Origin: Lentzea flava
Lineage (GTDB): Bacteria; Actinomycetota; Actinomycetes; Mycobacteriales; Pseudonocardiaceae
Assembly (NCBI RefSeq): GCF_014648475.1
Contig: NZ_BMRE01000041.1
Coordinates: 19,029 to 83,028 of the forward strand
Reading direction: 5' to 3'
Length of the DNA: 64,000 bases
Of the stretch, positions 34,424 through 43,683 are shown one piece after another (the first letter of the stretch is position 1; every line of letters starts with the position of its first letter). Position numbers and translations under genes: made by a program. The notes under the pieces were generated by a model, which saw only the letters and a program-made list of their open reading frames with translations, had not been told where the DNA came from and did not search any database.

Positions 34424-34876
34424 ATGACACGAGGGATGAACCTGTTCGGGAGTGACCCGTCCGAGGTCGAGCGTGGACTCGACGAGTGGGTGGCTGGGTT
34501 CGAGCGGAAAGCCGCGCGCTACCAGGAGCTCCAGCACCGGGTCGAGGAAGTCCGGCTGTCGGCGACCAGTTCGAACGGAGTCGCGACGGTCACCGTCGAT
34601 GCCAACGGAAACCTCGTCGACATCCGGTTCTCCGATCGGATCGTCCAGACAACCCCGGACGAGCTGCGGGCTCAGGTGCTCGGCGCGCTCAAGCGGGCCA
34701 AGACACAGATCGCGGCCCGCGTCCGCGAGGTCGCCGACGACACGCTGGGGCCGGAGGCACGCGACAGCGCCGACCGGATCACGGGCTACTACGAGCAGAA
34801 GTTCGGAGCTCCCGACGAACCGCCACCTCCACCGCCACGCGATGACGAGGACTACGGCGGATCGATCTACCGGTAG
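34424..34876 (+). CDS. YbaB/EbfC-like protein of a T7SS toxin cassette
   Basis: 150 aa. N-terminal helix-strand pattern (QELQHRVEEVRLSATSSNG and VTVDANGNLVDIRFSD) matches the YbaB/EbfC fold used widely next to type VII secretion effectors in actinomycetes; acidic/proline-rich tail with a PPPPPPRDDEDYGG-like end. Start ATG 34424; a later ATG at 34436 is possible. First gene of a four-gene cassette; the jetD start lies 76 nt away on the other strand. Confidence 0.7.
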   Translation: MTRGMNLFGSDPSEVERGLDEWVAGFERKAARYQELQHRVEEVRLSATSSNGVATVTVDANGNLVDIRFSDRIVQTTPDELRAQVLGALKRAKTQIAARVREVADDTLGPEARDSADRITGYYEQKFGAPDEPPPPPPRDDEDYGGSIYR

Positions 34877-34890
34877 CCGGTACGAGGGGC

Positions 34891-35208
34891 GTGGTCATGT
34901 CAGGTTTTGAAGTGGATCCGGCTGCTCTGCGAGCTCACGCGGACAAGGCAGACCGCCATTCCGCCGCGCTCGGCCAGGCCGCGGACGCGGCGGACCAGGC
35001 GATGTCGGACGACGTGTACGGCCTCATCTGCCAGTTTCTGCCGCCGCTGTTCAACGAGCTGGAACAGACCGCTCGGGACGCACTGAAGGCGAGCAGGGAT
35101 GGCATGGCCGAGACCGCGTTGAACCTGCGCCACAGCGCCGAGCGCTACGAGCGCCACGACAATGCGGTCGGCGAGCGTCTCACCAGCATCGAGGGCGGGT
35201 TGCGATGA
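34891..35208 (+). CDS. EspC-like WXG100-superfamily secretion partner
   Basis: 105 aa, almost wholly helical, starting GFEVDPAALRAHADKADRHS; this is the EspC/DUF2580-type small partner of type VII secretion. The helix-turn-helix hairpin should pair with a larger effector. GTG start at 34891 or ATG 34897; overlaps the toxin gene start by 4 nt (ATGA), consistent with co-translation. Confidence 0.75.
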   Translation: MVMSGFEVDPAALRAHADKADRHSAALGQAADAADQAMSDDVYGLICQFLPPLFNELEQTARDALKASRDGMAETALNLRHSAERYERHDNAVGERLTSIEGGLR

Positions 35209-36455
35209 CCGACAACCCGCTGGTCGCGAAGGAGGAGGACTCCACCGAGTGGTACTCGGGCTCCGGTATCGCGGAGTCGATCAGCGACCTGGTCAAGGGC
35301 ATCGAGAGCGGCAACTGGGCCGACATCGGGTTGGGCGCTCTCACCACCGGCCTCGAGGCGCTCAGCTTCGTGATCGACCCGATCGGCTCGGTCGGGTCGA
35401 ACCTCGTCGGGTTCATCATCGAACACGTCGCTCCCCTCAGGGAGGCGCTCGACGACCTCGCCGGCAACGCCGATGCCGTGGCCGCACAGGCTCAGACCTG
35501 GCAGAACGTCGGCAAGGCGGTCGCCCAGGTGAAGAGCGATTACGAGCGCGACGCCGCCACGGACACAGCCGCGTGGGCGGGCAAGGCGGGCGATGCGTAC
35601 CGGAGAAGGGCCGCGGACACGGCCGCGCTGATCGGAGCCGCGGCTGAGGCGTCGAACGGCATCGGCAGCGCGGTGCGGATGGCCGGGATGCTGGTCGCGG
35701 TGGTCAGGGAGACGGTGCGAGACCTGATCGCGGACCTCGTCGGTCGCCTGGTGGTGTGGGCGGCCGAGGCGCTCACCGTGGTCGGCGCGCCGGCGGCCGC
35801 GGCGCAGGCGGCCACCGCCGCGGCGAAGTGGGCCGCACGCATCGCCCAGATCATCAAGAATCTCGTGCGCGCGTTGCAGAATTTGATCCCGATGCTGCGC
35901 AAGCTCGGTGAGCTGCTGAAGCAGATCCGCAAGAAGATGGACGACCTCAGCGGCAAGAGTGGCGGCGGTGGCCAGCCGCCGAAGAAGCCGAACGATCCGC
36001 CCGGTACCGGTGGCCACCCCGATCACACCCAGCCGTCGGGCAAACCGGATCCCGACGCGACGCCGGACGGCCATCCCACGAGGATCCCGGACAGGGAGAG
36101 CCCGGAGAACAAACGCGCGCTGGAGCTGGAGAACGAGTCGGCCACCACGCTCGCCAAAGCCGGCTACAAGGTTGAGCAGAACCCGTCCGTGCCCGGTGAC
36201 AAGAATCCCGACTACCGCATCGAGGGCGAGGTCTTCGACAACGTTGCGCCCACCACCAGCAACCCTCGCAACGTCGCCGACCGGATCCAGCGAAAGGTCG
36301 ACGCGGGCCAGACCGAACGGGTGGTGGTCAACCTCGCGGACAGCAATGTCAGCGTCGACGCGATGCGCGCTCAGCTGCGCGACTGGCCGATCGAAGGGCT
36401 CAAAGAAGTCATCGTGATCGACAAGAATGGCAACGTGCTCCACATCTACCCGTAG
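35205..36455 (+). CDS. WXG100-type polymorphic toxin with CdiA-CT-like C terminus
   Basis: 416 aa. Residues 1-250: helical WXG100/LXG-like secretion domain with hydrophobic stretches. About 250-300: Pro/Gly/Asp-rich hinge. About 300-416: toxin domain beginning ENKRALELENESATTLAKAG and holding KNPDYRIEGEVFDN, QTERVVVNLADSNVS and EGLKEVIVIDKNG, similar to the CdiA C-terminal tRNase-type domain (PF18451) by memory. Followed 13 nt later by a SitI3-like immunity gene. Inferred: type VII-secreted antibacterial toxin. Confidence 0.7.
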   Translation: MTDNPLVAKEEDSTEWYSGSGIAESISDLVKGIESGNWADIGLGALTTGLEALSFVIDPIGSVGSNLVGFIIEHVAPLREALDDLAGNADAVAAQAQTWQNVGKAVAQVKSDYERDAATDTAAWAGKAGDAYRRRAADTAALIGAAAEASNGIGSAVRMAGMLVAVVRETVRDLIADLVGRLVVWAAEALTVVGAPAAAAQAATAAAKWAARIAQIIKNLVRALQNLIPMLRKLGELLKQIRKKMDDLSGKSGGGGQPPKKPNDPPGTGGHPDHTQPSGKPDPDATPDGHPTRIPDRESPENKRALELENESATTLAKAGYKVEQNPSVPGDKNPDYRIEGEVFDNVAPTTSNPRNVADRIQRKVDAGQTERVVVNLADSNVSVDAMRAQLRDWPIEGLKEVIVIDKNGNVLHIYP

Positions 36456-36468
36456 GCAGGAAGATCAG

Positions 36469-36930
36469 ATGGCCCTCTCGTACATCCTCGACATCGCGAC
36501 TCAGCTGACTGCGCCGCGGGTCGCAGCAGAGCTGCGGCCGCTGGTCGGTGATCCGGATCTCACGACGGAAGAGCTGATGGAGGGCGTGGTTGCCGGCAGG
36601 GAGACGTGGGTGCGCGTCGGTGAGGCCAAGCCGCGGCCGTGGAACGTCGTCGCCACTGATCTCGGCTTCACTCCCACGACCTGGGTCGTGTTCCGGCTGA
36701 GCAAGCAGCAGGAGATCGGGCCGCAGCTCGACGACGTGGTCCGGTGGACCGTCGGCCTGCTCGACCACGTGCCCGGCGACGCCGTCCTGCACTTCGACTA
36801 CGAGGTCGTGTGGCTGGTCCGCCGCGACGGCGAACTGAGCCTGAACGAACGTGACGACATCTGGACGCCGTCGCGGCTCGCGGCGGTGGGCAACCGGCCT
36901 CACCGTCGCGGCACGCCGGTGTTCAGCTAG
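36469..36930 (+). CDS. SitI3-like immunity protein
   Basis: 153 aa. Starts MALSYILDIATQLTAP; the MALxYxLxxAT opening is that of SitI3 family immunity proteins. ATG 36469 has GGAAG 7 nt upstream. Directly follows the CdiA-CT-like toxin and presumably neutralises it. Its TAG stop shares the CTAG at 36927-36930 with the stop codon of jetC on the opposite strand, so the two genes abut with no spacer. Confidence 0.7.
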   Translation: MALSYILDIATQLTAPRVAAELRPLVGDPDLTTEELMEGVVAGRETWVRVGEAKPRPWNVVATDLGFTPTTWVVFRLSKQQEIGPQLDDVVRWTVGLLDHVPGDAVLHFDYEVVWLVRRDGELSLNERDDIWTPSRLAAVGNRPHRRGTPVFS

Positions 36931-39900
36931 GGGTCGATCCGGTCCAGCGCCGCGCCGTCCCACGTCGTCTGCGTGCACGCCACGCCACGGCCGTTCTTGG
37001 GCCGCAGCACGTCGTAGATGTGCATGCGCGGGATCTTGTCCGACACGCCCCACCCGCTCGGCCAGGTGATCACCCAGTCCATGTCGAGGTCGACCAGCAG
37101 CCCCAGCATGCGCGCGATGGTCGGGTCGTCGAGACGTTCGAAGGCCTCGTCGAGCAGCACCAGGCGCAGCGGGTCGAACTCGTCGCTCACCGCGTCGTAG
37201 AAGCTCGCCGCGGCCGCGAACAGCGTCACGTACGAGATCAGGCGGGTCTCGCCGGACGACAGCTGGCGCAGCCGCCGTTCGCGCGGGTTGCCGTCCGGGC
37301 CCGTGTCCGCGACGGTCACCGTGAACTGGTGCCACGTGCGGTAGTCGAGCGCTCGCGACAGGATCTCGGCGTAGCCGCCGGAATGCGTGTCGCGCTCGTT
37401 CTCGATGCGCTCGGTGAAGACTCGGCGCAGCGTGGCGTCCTGCTCCGGGGTGCGTTCGCCGAACGGGAGCCGGACGAGCGCAAGCGCTTGCCTCGTCTGG
37501 TCGTCGAGCGCGCTGGACGACTTCCACGCGAGCTTGACGTGCACGCCCTGGCTGGAACGGGCCTGGGAGAGGACCTCGTTCATGCGCTTGGTGAGGTTCT
37601 CGGCGACGGTGATCTGGCCGCGCAGCCACTCGGCGAGGTCGCGGATCAGGTAGTCGGCGAAGATGCCCTGGTACTGCTCGTCGAGGAACCCGCGCTGTTC
37701 GGCCAGCTTCGTCGTGACCTGGCGGGCGGCGACGGCGACGGGCTTCGCGCCCTCCTCGCCGGTCACCGTCACGGTCAGCAGGCCCGCGTGCTGCTCGGCG
37801 GCGATGTCGTGGCTGCCCGCCAGCGAGGTCTGCAACGCCTGCAGCTTCGCGATCACGGTGGCCTCGGTGCCGCCACGACGGTCGCCTGCTTCGGCGATGG
37901 CCTGGCGCACCATGGACTCTTCCGGAACGTCGGTGAACGCGGCGGCCAGCAGGCCGGGAGCGCGCACGGTCGCCTGGAAGTTCGCGGACGCGCGTTCCAG
38001 TGCTTCGGAGGCCTCCTCGACCTGCGTGGAGTTGGTCTCCAGCAACGCTTCCAGCTTCGCGGCCTGTTCGCGCGCGGTCGTGATGCTCTCGCGCACGCCC
38101 TTGAGGTCCTCGCGCATCTTCTTGCGCGACTTCTCCAGCTGCGTCAGCTGTTCGCTGATCTCCTTGGCCTCACCGCCGACGGCGTCGGTCAGCTCGGCCA
38201 GCGTGCCGGCCTGGGCCGCGTAGTCGATGCAGCGGGCGTCGGCGTCGGCCTCGGCGGTCTGCCGGTCCGCCACGGCCTCGTGGTAGCGGTGGGAGGCGTC
38301 CGTGAGGTCGGAAATCGTGCCCTGGCACCGCCTGCGCACCGCGTCGCCGAGCAGGTCGGCGGTCCGCTGGGCCTCCGACGCCGCCGCCTGGGCCTGGCGC
38401 AACCCCTCGGTGTCCGACGGCAGCCCGGCGTCGCCTGCCTGGCGGGTCAGTTCGGAACGTGCCGCTTCCAGCCGTGCGTTGGCGTCCTCCAACGCGTCGC
38501 GGAGCTCGAACGTCCGTTGCTGGGCCCGTGCCGCGGACTCCTCCGCGGCCTGGACGCGGCTGTGCTTGGCGATCAGCTCGGCGTCGCCGGGGAACGCCGC
38601 GACATGTGCCTCCCAGGTGGCGACGTGCTCGTGCGCACGGGCCAGTTCGTCTTCCGCGGTGCCGAGCTGGGCGCGCAGCTCGGCCAGTTCCTCTTCCAGG
38701 GCGGCGATGCGGCGGCCACGGGCGGCTTCTCGCGCACCGGCACCGATGAACTCGGCCTCGGGCTTGGTCCACCGGCCGGTCAGCACGCCCGTGCGCCAGT
38801 CGCCGGTGGTGGTCATGTCGTCCAGCGACACCGCCCGCAGCAGGTCGGCGACGAGCGACTCGGGTACCGGCGAACCTTCGACGGCCGGCACCAGGAACTC
38901 GGCCAGCGATCGGCCCTCGACCGCAGGCCGCGGGACTGCCAGAACATCGCTCAGGTCGGTGCTGTGCGGGGTCACCCAGGCGTCCAGGAGGCCGCTGGCT
39001 TGCAGGGCGGCCTCCAGGCCTGCCCGCTCGTCGGCGGTGAGCGACGGCGCGAAGTCCACGAGCCGGTAGAAGGGCGCGCCTTTCGCCGGGTCGCGGTCCG
39101 CGGACGTGTACTGGCCGGGCACCGGCACGCGCTCGTTGCCAGAGCGCAGGCCGACCAGTTCCTCGTCCAGCGTGTCCAGACGGGCCCGCAGCTCGGTGCG
39201 CTGCTGCGTGAACGCGTGCGCGGCGTCACGGGCGGCCTGCACCAGCGGTCCGACCCACTCGCGGGCCGTCGCGCTCAACGCCTTGGCAGCGGCCGGATCG
39301 GCGGTCTGCGGCAGGACCAGGGCCTCGGCGGGGCGTTCGTCGAGCAGTGGTCCGCTCGACGTCCACGCCTCGACCTGCTCCAGCCAGGCCTGCACGACCT
39401 CGGCGAGCTCCTGCATCTCCTGGTTGCGCAACGCGGTCGACTCGGTCGCGCCGAGCTGGGCGTCGCGGGCCTTCTGCCGCAACGACTCCACCTCGCGCTG
39501 CTGCGCGTCCAGCGCGATCGCCTGCTCGTGCAACGACAGCGCGAGCGCACCCCGTTGGCGCGCAAGGGAAGCAATGCCCGTGGTCTGATCGATCACCGAC
39601 GTCAGCGCGGCCAGCACGTCCTCGGTCGCGGCGGCGGGCGGCACCCGGCGTTCGATCGGCAGCGGCCCCGCCTCGGGATCCGGCTTGGCACGCACGGAAT
39701 CCGTGGTCACGGTGGCCTCGGCGGGCGGGACCTGCGGCACGTCCGGCGCGAGGTCCGGGTCCATTCCAGCGAGGCGCAGGTTCTCGCGCAACGGTTCGCT
39801 CAACGCGTCGGCGGCGCTCAGGTCTTCCGCGAGCCGCCGCAGCAGGCGCAGCACGTTGTCGACGGCGGCGTCTTCCTGGGCGCGCTGGCGGTGCGCGGTT

Positions 39901-40955
39901 TCGAGCGCGGCGACCGCCGAGGAACGCATCTGCGCCACCAGGTTCTCGCGCGTCTTGAGGTCCTGCAGATCGCGGAACGCCGGTAGTTCCTTCAGCGCCG
40001 CGATGGTCTCCTCTGCCTGCTGCTCGCCGGTCTCCATGTCGACGAGCGCCTGCTCGGACGCCGCCCGCTCCATCCGCGTGACGTCCAGCTCCTGCGTGAG
40101 CTTCGCCTGCTCGCGCCGCAGCTTCGCGACCGACTTCTCGGCGGACTCCAGCCGTTCCGCGGCGCTGCGCAACCCGCCGAACGCATAGTCGCTGTAGGTC
40201 TTGAGGAACGTGCTGAGCGCACTGTCCGCAGAGGACAGTCGCACGATGTTCTCGCGGATCGACTCCAGGTCGTCGAACGACGTCGCGAGCTGCTCGATCA
40301 TCGTCTGGTCCAGCGGCGGCAGGGCGTCGGACAGGATCTGCTCCAGCTGCCCTTCCAGCACCTTCAGGCCGACGTCCGGGTTGCGCAGCGTCCGCTGCAG
40401 GTGCAGCAGGTCGCCGTACCGCGCGGCAGGCACGCCGTAGACGGTCTCGGCGATCTTCGCCCGGAACGCCGGTTCCTCGAACATGCAGTCCGCGCCGATG
40501 ATGTCCCGCAGCTGCGCAGGGCCGTGCGGAACCCGTTCCGGACCCGCGAGCTGCAGTTCCGTGCCGACGCGCATCGGTGTGACGAACCGCCACGAGTCCG
40601 TGATCGCCTGCGAGGTCTTGGACGCCTTCACACCGAGACCGCACGTCAGGTACTCGTTGCCGGAGTGGTCGGCGGCCTCGCGGATCAGCTCGACCCACGC
40701 GTAGCCGATGCGGTTCGGCCCGCCGTCGTAGTCGTCGAGCATCAGGCGCCGGATGCTGACCGTGTCGAAGCCCTTCGAGCCGAGCTGGCGCAGATCGCCG
40801 TCCAGGCACAGCGGGAGCAGCAGCTCCAGCGTGCGGGACTTGCCGGAACCGTTGGTGCCCTGGAAGATCGCGCGGCCACCGGAGAAGTCGAACGTCTGCT
40901 CGGTGTACTGCCAGATGTTGACCACGCCGCCGCGGTGCAGCCGCCACCTGCTCAT
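36927..40955 (-). CDS. jetC: JetC-like SMC-type ATPase (Wadjet)
   Basis: 1342 aa, TIGR02680-type. Walker A GTNGSGKS (33-40) near the N terminus, long coiled-coil arms with a hinge-like middle, ABC signature LSSGETRLIS (about 1232-1241) and Walker B LRLVLLDEAFERLDD near the C terminus. Head motifs look intact. Known for Wadjet: SMC-like loop extrusion on circular plasmid DNA with JetA/B, cut by JetD. Overlaps jetB by 4 nt. Confidence 0.85.
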   Translation of the reverse strand: MSRWRLHRGGVVNIWQYTEQTFDFSGGRAIFQGTNGSGKSRTLELLLPLCLDGDLRQLGSKGFDTVSIRRLMLDDYDGGPNRIGYAWVELIREAADHSGNEYLTCGLGVKASKTSQAITDSWRFVTPMRVGTELQLAGPERVPHGPAQLRDIIGADCMFEEPAFRAKIAETVYGVPAARYGDLLHLQRTLRNPDVGLKVLEGQLEQILSDALPPLDQTMIEQLATSFDDLESIRENIVRLSSADSALSTFLKTYSDYAFGGLRSAAERLESAEKSVAKLRREQAKLTQELDVTRMERAASEQALVDMETGEQQAEETIAALKELPAFRDLQDLKTRENLVAQMRSSAVAALETAHRQRAQEDAAVDNVLRLLRRLAEDLSAADALSEPLRENLRLAGMDPDLAPDVPQVPPAEATVTTDSVRAKPDPEAGPLPIERRVPPAAATEDVLAALTSVIDQTTGIASLARQRGALALSLHEQAIALDAQQREVESLRQKARDAQLGATESTALRNQEMQELAEVVQAWLEQVEAWTSSGPLLDERPAEALVLPQTADPAAAKALSATAREWVGPLVQAARDAAHAFTQQRTELRARLDTLDEELVGLRSGNERVPVPGQYTSADRDPAKGAPFYRLVDFAPSLTADERAGLEAALQASGLLDAWVTPHSTDLSDVLAVPRPAVEGRSLAEFLVPAVEGSPVPESLVADLLRAVSLDDMTTTGDWRTGVLTGRWTKPEAEFIGAGAREAARGRRIAALEEELAELRAQLGTAEDELARAHEHVATWEAHVAAFPGDAELIAKHSRVQAAEESAARAQQRTFELRDALEDANARLEAARSELTRQAGDAGLPSDTEGLRQAQAAASEAQRTADLLGDAVRRRCQGTISDLTDASHRYHEAVADRQTAEADADARCIDYAAQAGTLAELTDAVGGEAKEISEQLTQLEKSRKKMREDLKGVRESITTAREQAAKLEALLETNSTQVEEASEALERASANFQATVRAPGLLAAAFTDVPEESMVRQAIAEAGDRRGGTEATVIAKLQALQTSLAGSHDIAAEQHAGLLTVTVTGEEGAKPVAVAARQVTTKLAEQRGFLDEQYQGIFADYLIRDLAEWLRGQITVAENLTKRMNEVLSQARSSQGVHVKLAWKSSSALDDQTRQALALVRLPFGERTPEQDATLRRVFTERIENERDTHSGGYAEILSRALDYRTWHQFTVTVADTGPDGNPRERRLRQLSSGETRLISYVTLFAAAASFYDAVSDEFDPLRLVLLDEAFERLDDPTIARMLGLLVDLDMDWVITWPSGWGVSDKIPRMHIYDVLRPKNGRGVACTQTTWDGAALDRIDP

Positions 40956-42142
40956 GACACGTTCTCCTCATCGAACAGGGACCAGCTCGGCACTTCGGGC
41001 ACCACAACGGGGTCCGGTTGTTCTCGTTCTGGATCGCCGTCGGGTTCCGGCAGCCAGCGGTGTGCGGCCGCGCTGATGGACCAGCCTTCGTCGACCGGCA
41101 CCGCGAGACCCATGCGGCGCAACAACTCCGTCACCTCGGCGACCAGCCGGTCGAGGTCGTCGGTGAACTGCTTCGACCACGCGGCAGGGTAGTCCTCGAC
41201 CAGACGGGCGCAGACCTCGCGGATCCGTTCCGCGGTGACGACGTGGCGTGCGGGCGGGTCCTCGGAGTCGTCCTCGACGAGGTCCGGCAACGCGAGGAGC
41301 GCGATGCGCGCGACCGTCGAGACACCGGGGAACGACAGGTCGGTCAGGAAGTCCTCCGGGTCGGCGGCGAGCACGCCCTCGACGCGGCACTCGGTGTAGA
41401 GGCCGAACGCCTGCTCCAGCAGCGCGGATTCCTTGCGCTGGTTGCGCCTCAGCCACTCGGCCTGGTCGTCCGGCAGGTCCGCGTAGAGCACCAGCGGCGT
41501 CTCCACCAGCTTGCGCCGCACCGCGTGCTCGACCCCGCGCGGACCGGGCCGCGCCGCGAGCTCGATCAGGTGAGCGGGGCTCTGGGCTTCCCCGACCGGG
41601 CCCGTGACGAGCTGGCCCAGCAGGTCCGTGTCGATCGTGATCAGTGCTTCCTGCGGGATCATGTCCTGCGCGACCGAACCCTCGGTCTCCTGCAGCACGC
41701 CGAGGGAGACGAGGTGGCGCAGCGCTGCCGTGAGCGCCCGCCGTTCGGTGACGTCGTCCGGTGCGTCGATGCCCGCTTCCACCGCGGCGGAACGGATGTC
41801 GGCCACGAGCCGGGACAGCAGGGTCTGGCGGCCGATGCCGGTGAGCACGGCGAGGGTCAGTGCCAGATACGCGTAGGCGCGCGGCGACATGCTGAGCACG
41901 CCGCGGGTGTCGTCGTGGCCGGGACCGGACTTGTAGAGGCGCGCGAACCGGCGTTCCACCACGAGCCGGTAGCCGAGCAGGCCGGCGAACAGGTCCTGCA
42001 GCGTCGCCCGGTGCCTGTAGACGAGGCTGAGCAGCTCGCCGTCCGGGCCGTCGGAGCGCAGCAAAGGCCTGCGCAGCAACGTTCGCGCGCACCGCACCAC
42101 GTTGGCGGCGTCGATGTCGGAGAGGTTGTCCAAGTGGTTCAT
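40952..42142 (-). CDS. jetB: JetB-like Wadjet subunit
   Basis: 396 aa, TIGR02678/DUF2398-type: CARTLLRRPLLRSDGP and LFAGLLGYRLVVERRFARLYK near the N terminus are typical. In Wadjet this is the kite-like subunit bridging kleisin and SMC. Overlaps jetA and jetC starts by 4 nt each (ATGA), so production is coupled. Confidence 0.85.
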   Translation of the reverse strand: MNHLDNLSDIDAANVVRCARTLLRRPLLRSDGPDGELLSLVYRHRATLQDLFAGLLGYRLVVERRFARLYKSGPGHDDTRGVLSMSPRAYAYLALTLAVLTGIGRQTLLSRLVADIRSAAVEAGIDAPDDVTERRALTAALRHLVSLGVLQETEGSVAQDMIPQEALITIDTDLLGQLVTGPVGEAQSPAHLIELAARPGPRGVEHAVRRKLVETPLVLYADLPDDQAEWLRRNQRKESALLEQAFGLYTECRVEGVLAADPEDFLTDLSFPGVSTVARIALLALPDLVEDDSEDPPARHVVTAERIREVCARLVEDYPAAWSKQFTDDLDRLVAEVTELLRRMGLAVPVDEGWSISAAAHRWLPEPDGDPEREQPDPVVVPEVPSWSLFDEENVS

Positions 42143-43611
42143 CGCTTCAGTGCCACCGTCGCGTCGTGCAGGGTGAGCGTCCCGGCGGCGGACTTGATCT
42201 TGGTGGTGGTGCCGTGGGCGATCTCGAGTTTGAGGCCGCGCACGGGGTCGCTGGCCGATCCGCTGTCCTGCGGCGAGTCGCGCTGGGCCATCGCGAGCGT
42301 GAGCAGCTCGCAGAACACCTCCAGCGCGCCGTGCGTCAGCGTGGTGTTCTCCAGATTTCCGGCGGCTTTCGTGAGTTCCGCGACGTGCCGCGCGCGGATC
42401 TCGTCCGCCTCACGGGCTTCCGCGAGCAACGACTGCTCGGTCATCGGGTCGTCGAGGATCCTGGACGGCCTGCCGCGCGCGCCCCGGTCGCCTCGGGACC
42501 TGACGCTCACCGTCACGTCGCAGACCGGGCCGTCGCGCCACGGCGTGCGCTCGTTGTCCGAGTCGTGTTCCGGCGCGGGGGAGAGGTGGCGCGCGCTGTA
42601 GAGGCCGAACGCGGACGCGTAGATCTCGTGCGCTTCCTCTCTGGTCGCGTTGTCGAACCAGCTCGCGAGCTTCAGCAGCTCCGCGCGGCGTCCCGGCAGC
42701 AGGCCGCCGCCGGACGTCGCGCGCTTCACGCTGGCCAGCAGGCTGCCGATGGCGCGGGCGGTGGCTTCGCGCAGCGCCGTGACCTGGCTCGGACGGCCGG
42801 GGCGGTCGACGAACCAGTCCGTCAGCTCCTGCCAGTCCTCCGGCGTGCGGCCGCGGGCGCGTTCCACACTGGCGCCGAGGTCGGTGCTGAGCAGCCTGAG
42901 CAGCTCGGAGCGGGCTTTGGTGAGGCGGGCCAGTGCTTCCGCGATCGGCGGCGTGTACTTCAGGACGTCCTCGACGACGCGCTGGATGTACTCGACCAGC
43001 AGGTTGCGGAAGCCCGCGATCTCGTCCGGTGCCAGGTGGTTCCGCGTGACGACCTGGCCGAGGTAGGCGTAGAAGTCGCGCACCGTCGCCGCGAGCTCGG
43101 CGTGCTGCAGGAACAGGGTGGTGACGCGTTCGGCGAGGAGTTCCTTGGTCTTGTCGCCTTCGTTGAGCAGCGCGACGCTCAGCGATCCGCCCAGCTCGTT
43201 GAGGCCGCGTTCGATGGCGGGGAGCAGCTCGCGGGACACCTCGCGGGCGCCTTCTGGGACCCTGAGCAGCTCGTCGACGTCGCGCTGCACGCGCACGGCG
43301 AGCTTGGAGACCTGGTACCGCACGCTGCCGTGCTGGAACTCGGCGATGCTGGACGCGACCACCTCACGCCGTCCCTGGACGAGGTTGCCCCACTCGACCA
43401 GCTGCTTGAGGCGGTTGATGACGTTCTCGATGCGGCTCTCGCCGGGTTCGACGCGACCTTCCCTCTCCTGACCCGCCAGCGCTCCGGCGACCTCACCCGC
43501 GCTGAGATCCGCCAGCAGCGTGGAGGTGAACAGCCGCATGATCGCCAGGTACGTGCGCTGGTGATCGCGCGCGTCCAGATAGGCGTACAGCTTCAGCCGC
43601 TTGTGCTCCAC
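42139..43611 (-). CDS. jetA: JetA-like Wadjet subunit (kleisin-type)
   Basis: 490 aa, TIGR02677/DUF2397-type: YAYLDARDHQRTYLAIMR at the start. Largely helical, kleisin-like; binds SMC heads. First gene of the jetA-jetB-jetC operon; the divergent cbiB gene starts 72 nt away. Confidence 0.82.
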   Translation of the reverse strand: MEHKRLKLYAYLDARDHQRTYLAIMRLFTSTLLADLSAGEVAGALAGQEREGRVEPGESRIENVINRLKQLVEWGNLVQGRREVVASSIAEFQHGSVRYQVSKLAVRVQRDVDELLRVPEGAREVSRELLPAIERGLNELGGSLSVALLNEGDKTKELLAERVTTLFLQHAELAATVRDFYAYLGQVVTRNHLAPDEIAGFRNLLVEYIQRVVEDVLKYTPPIAEALARLTKARSELLRLLSTDLGASVERARGRTPEDWQELTDWFVDRPGRPSQVTALREATARAIGSLLASVKRATSGGGLLPGRRAELLKLASWFDNATREEAHEIYASAFGLYSARHLSPAPEHDSDNERTPWRDGPVCDVTVSVRSRGDRGARGRPSRILDDPMTEQSLLAEAREADEIRARHVAELTKAAGNLENTTLTHGALEVFCELLTLAMAQRDSPQDSGSASDPVRGLKLEIAHGTTTKIKSAAGTLTLHDATVALKR

Positions 43612-43683
43612 GACCGGCCACCCTAATGCGCGCGCCTCGGCGACGCGGCGCTACCGTGCCTACAGCGAGCTGGGGAGGATGCC

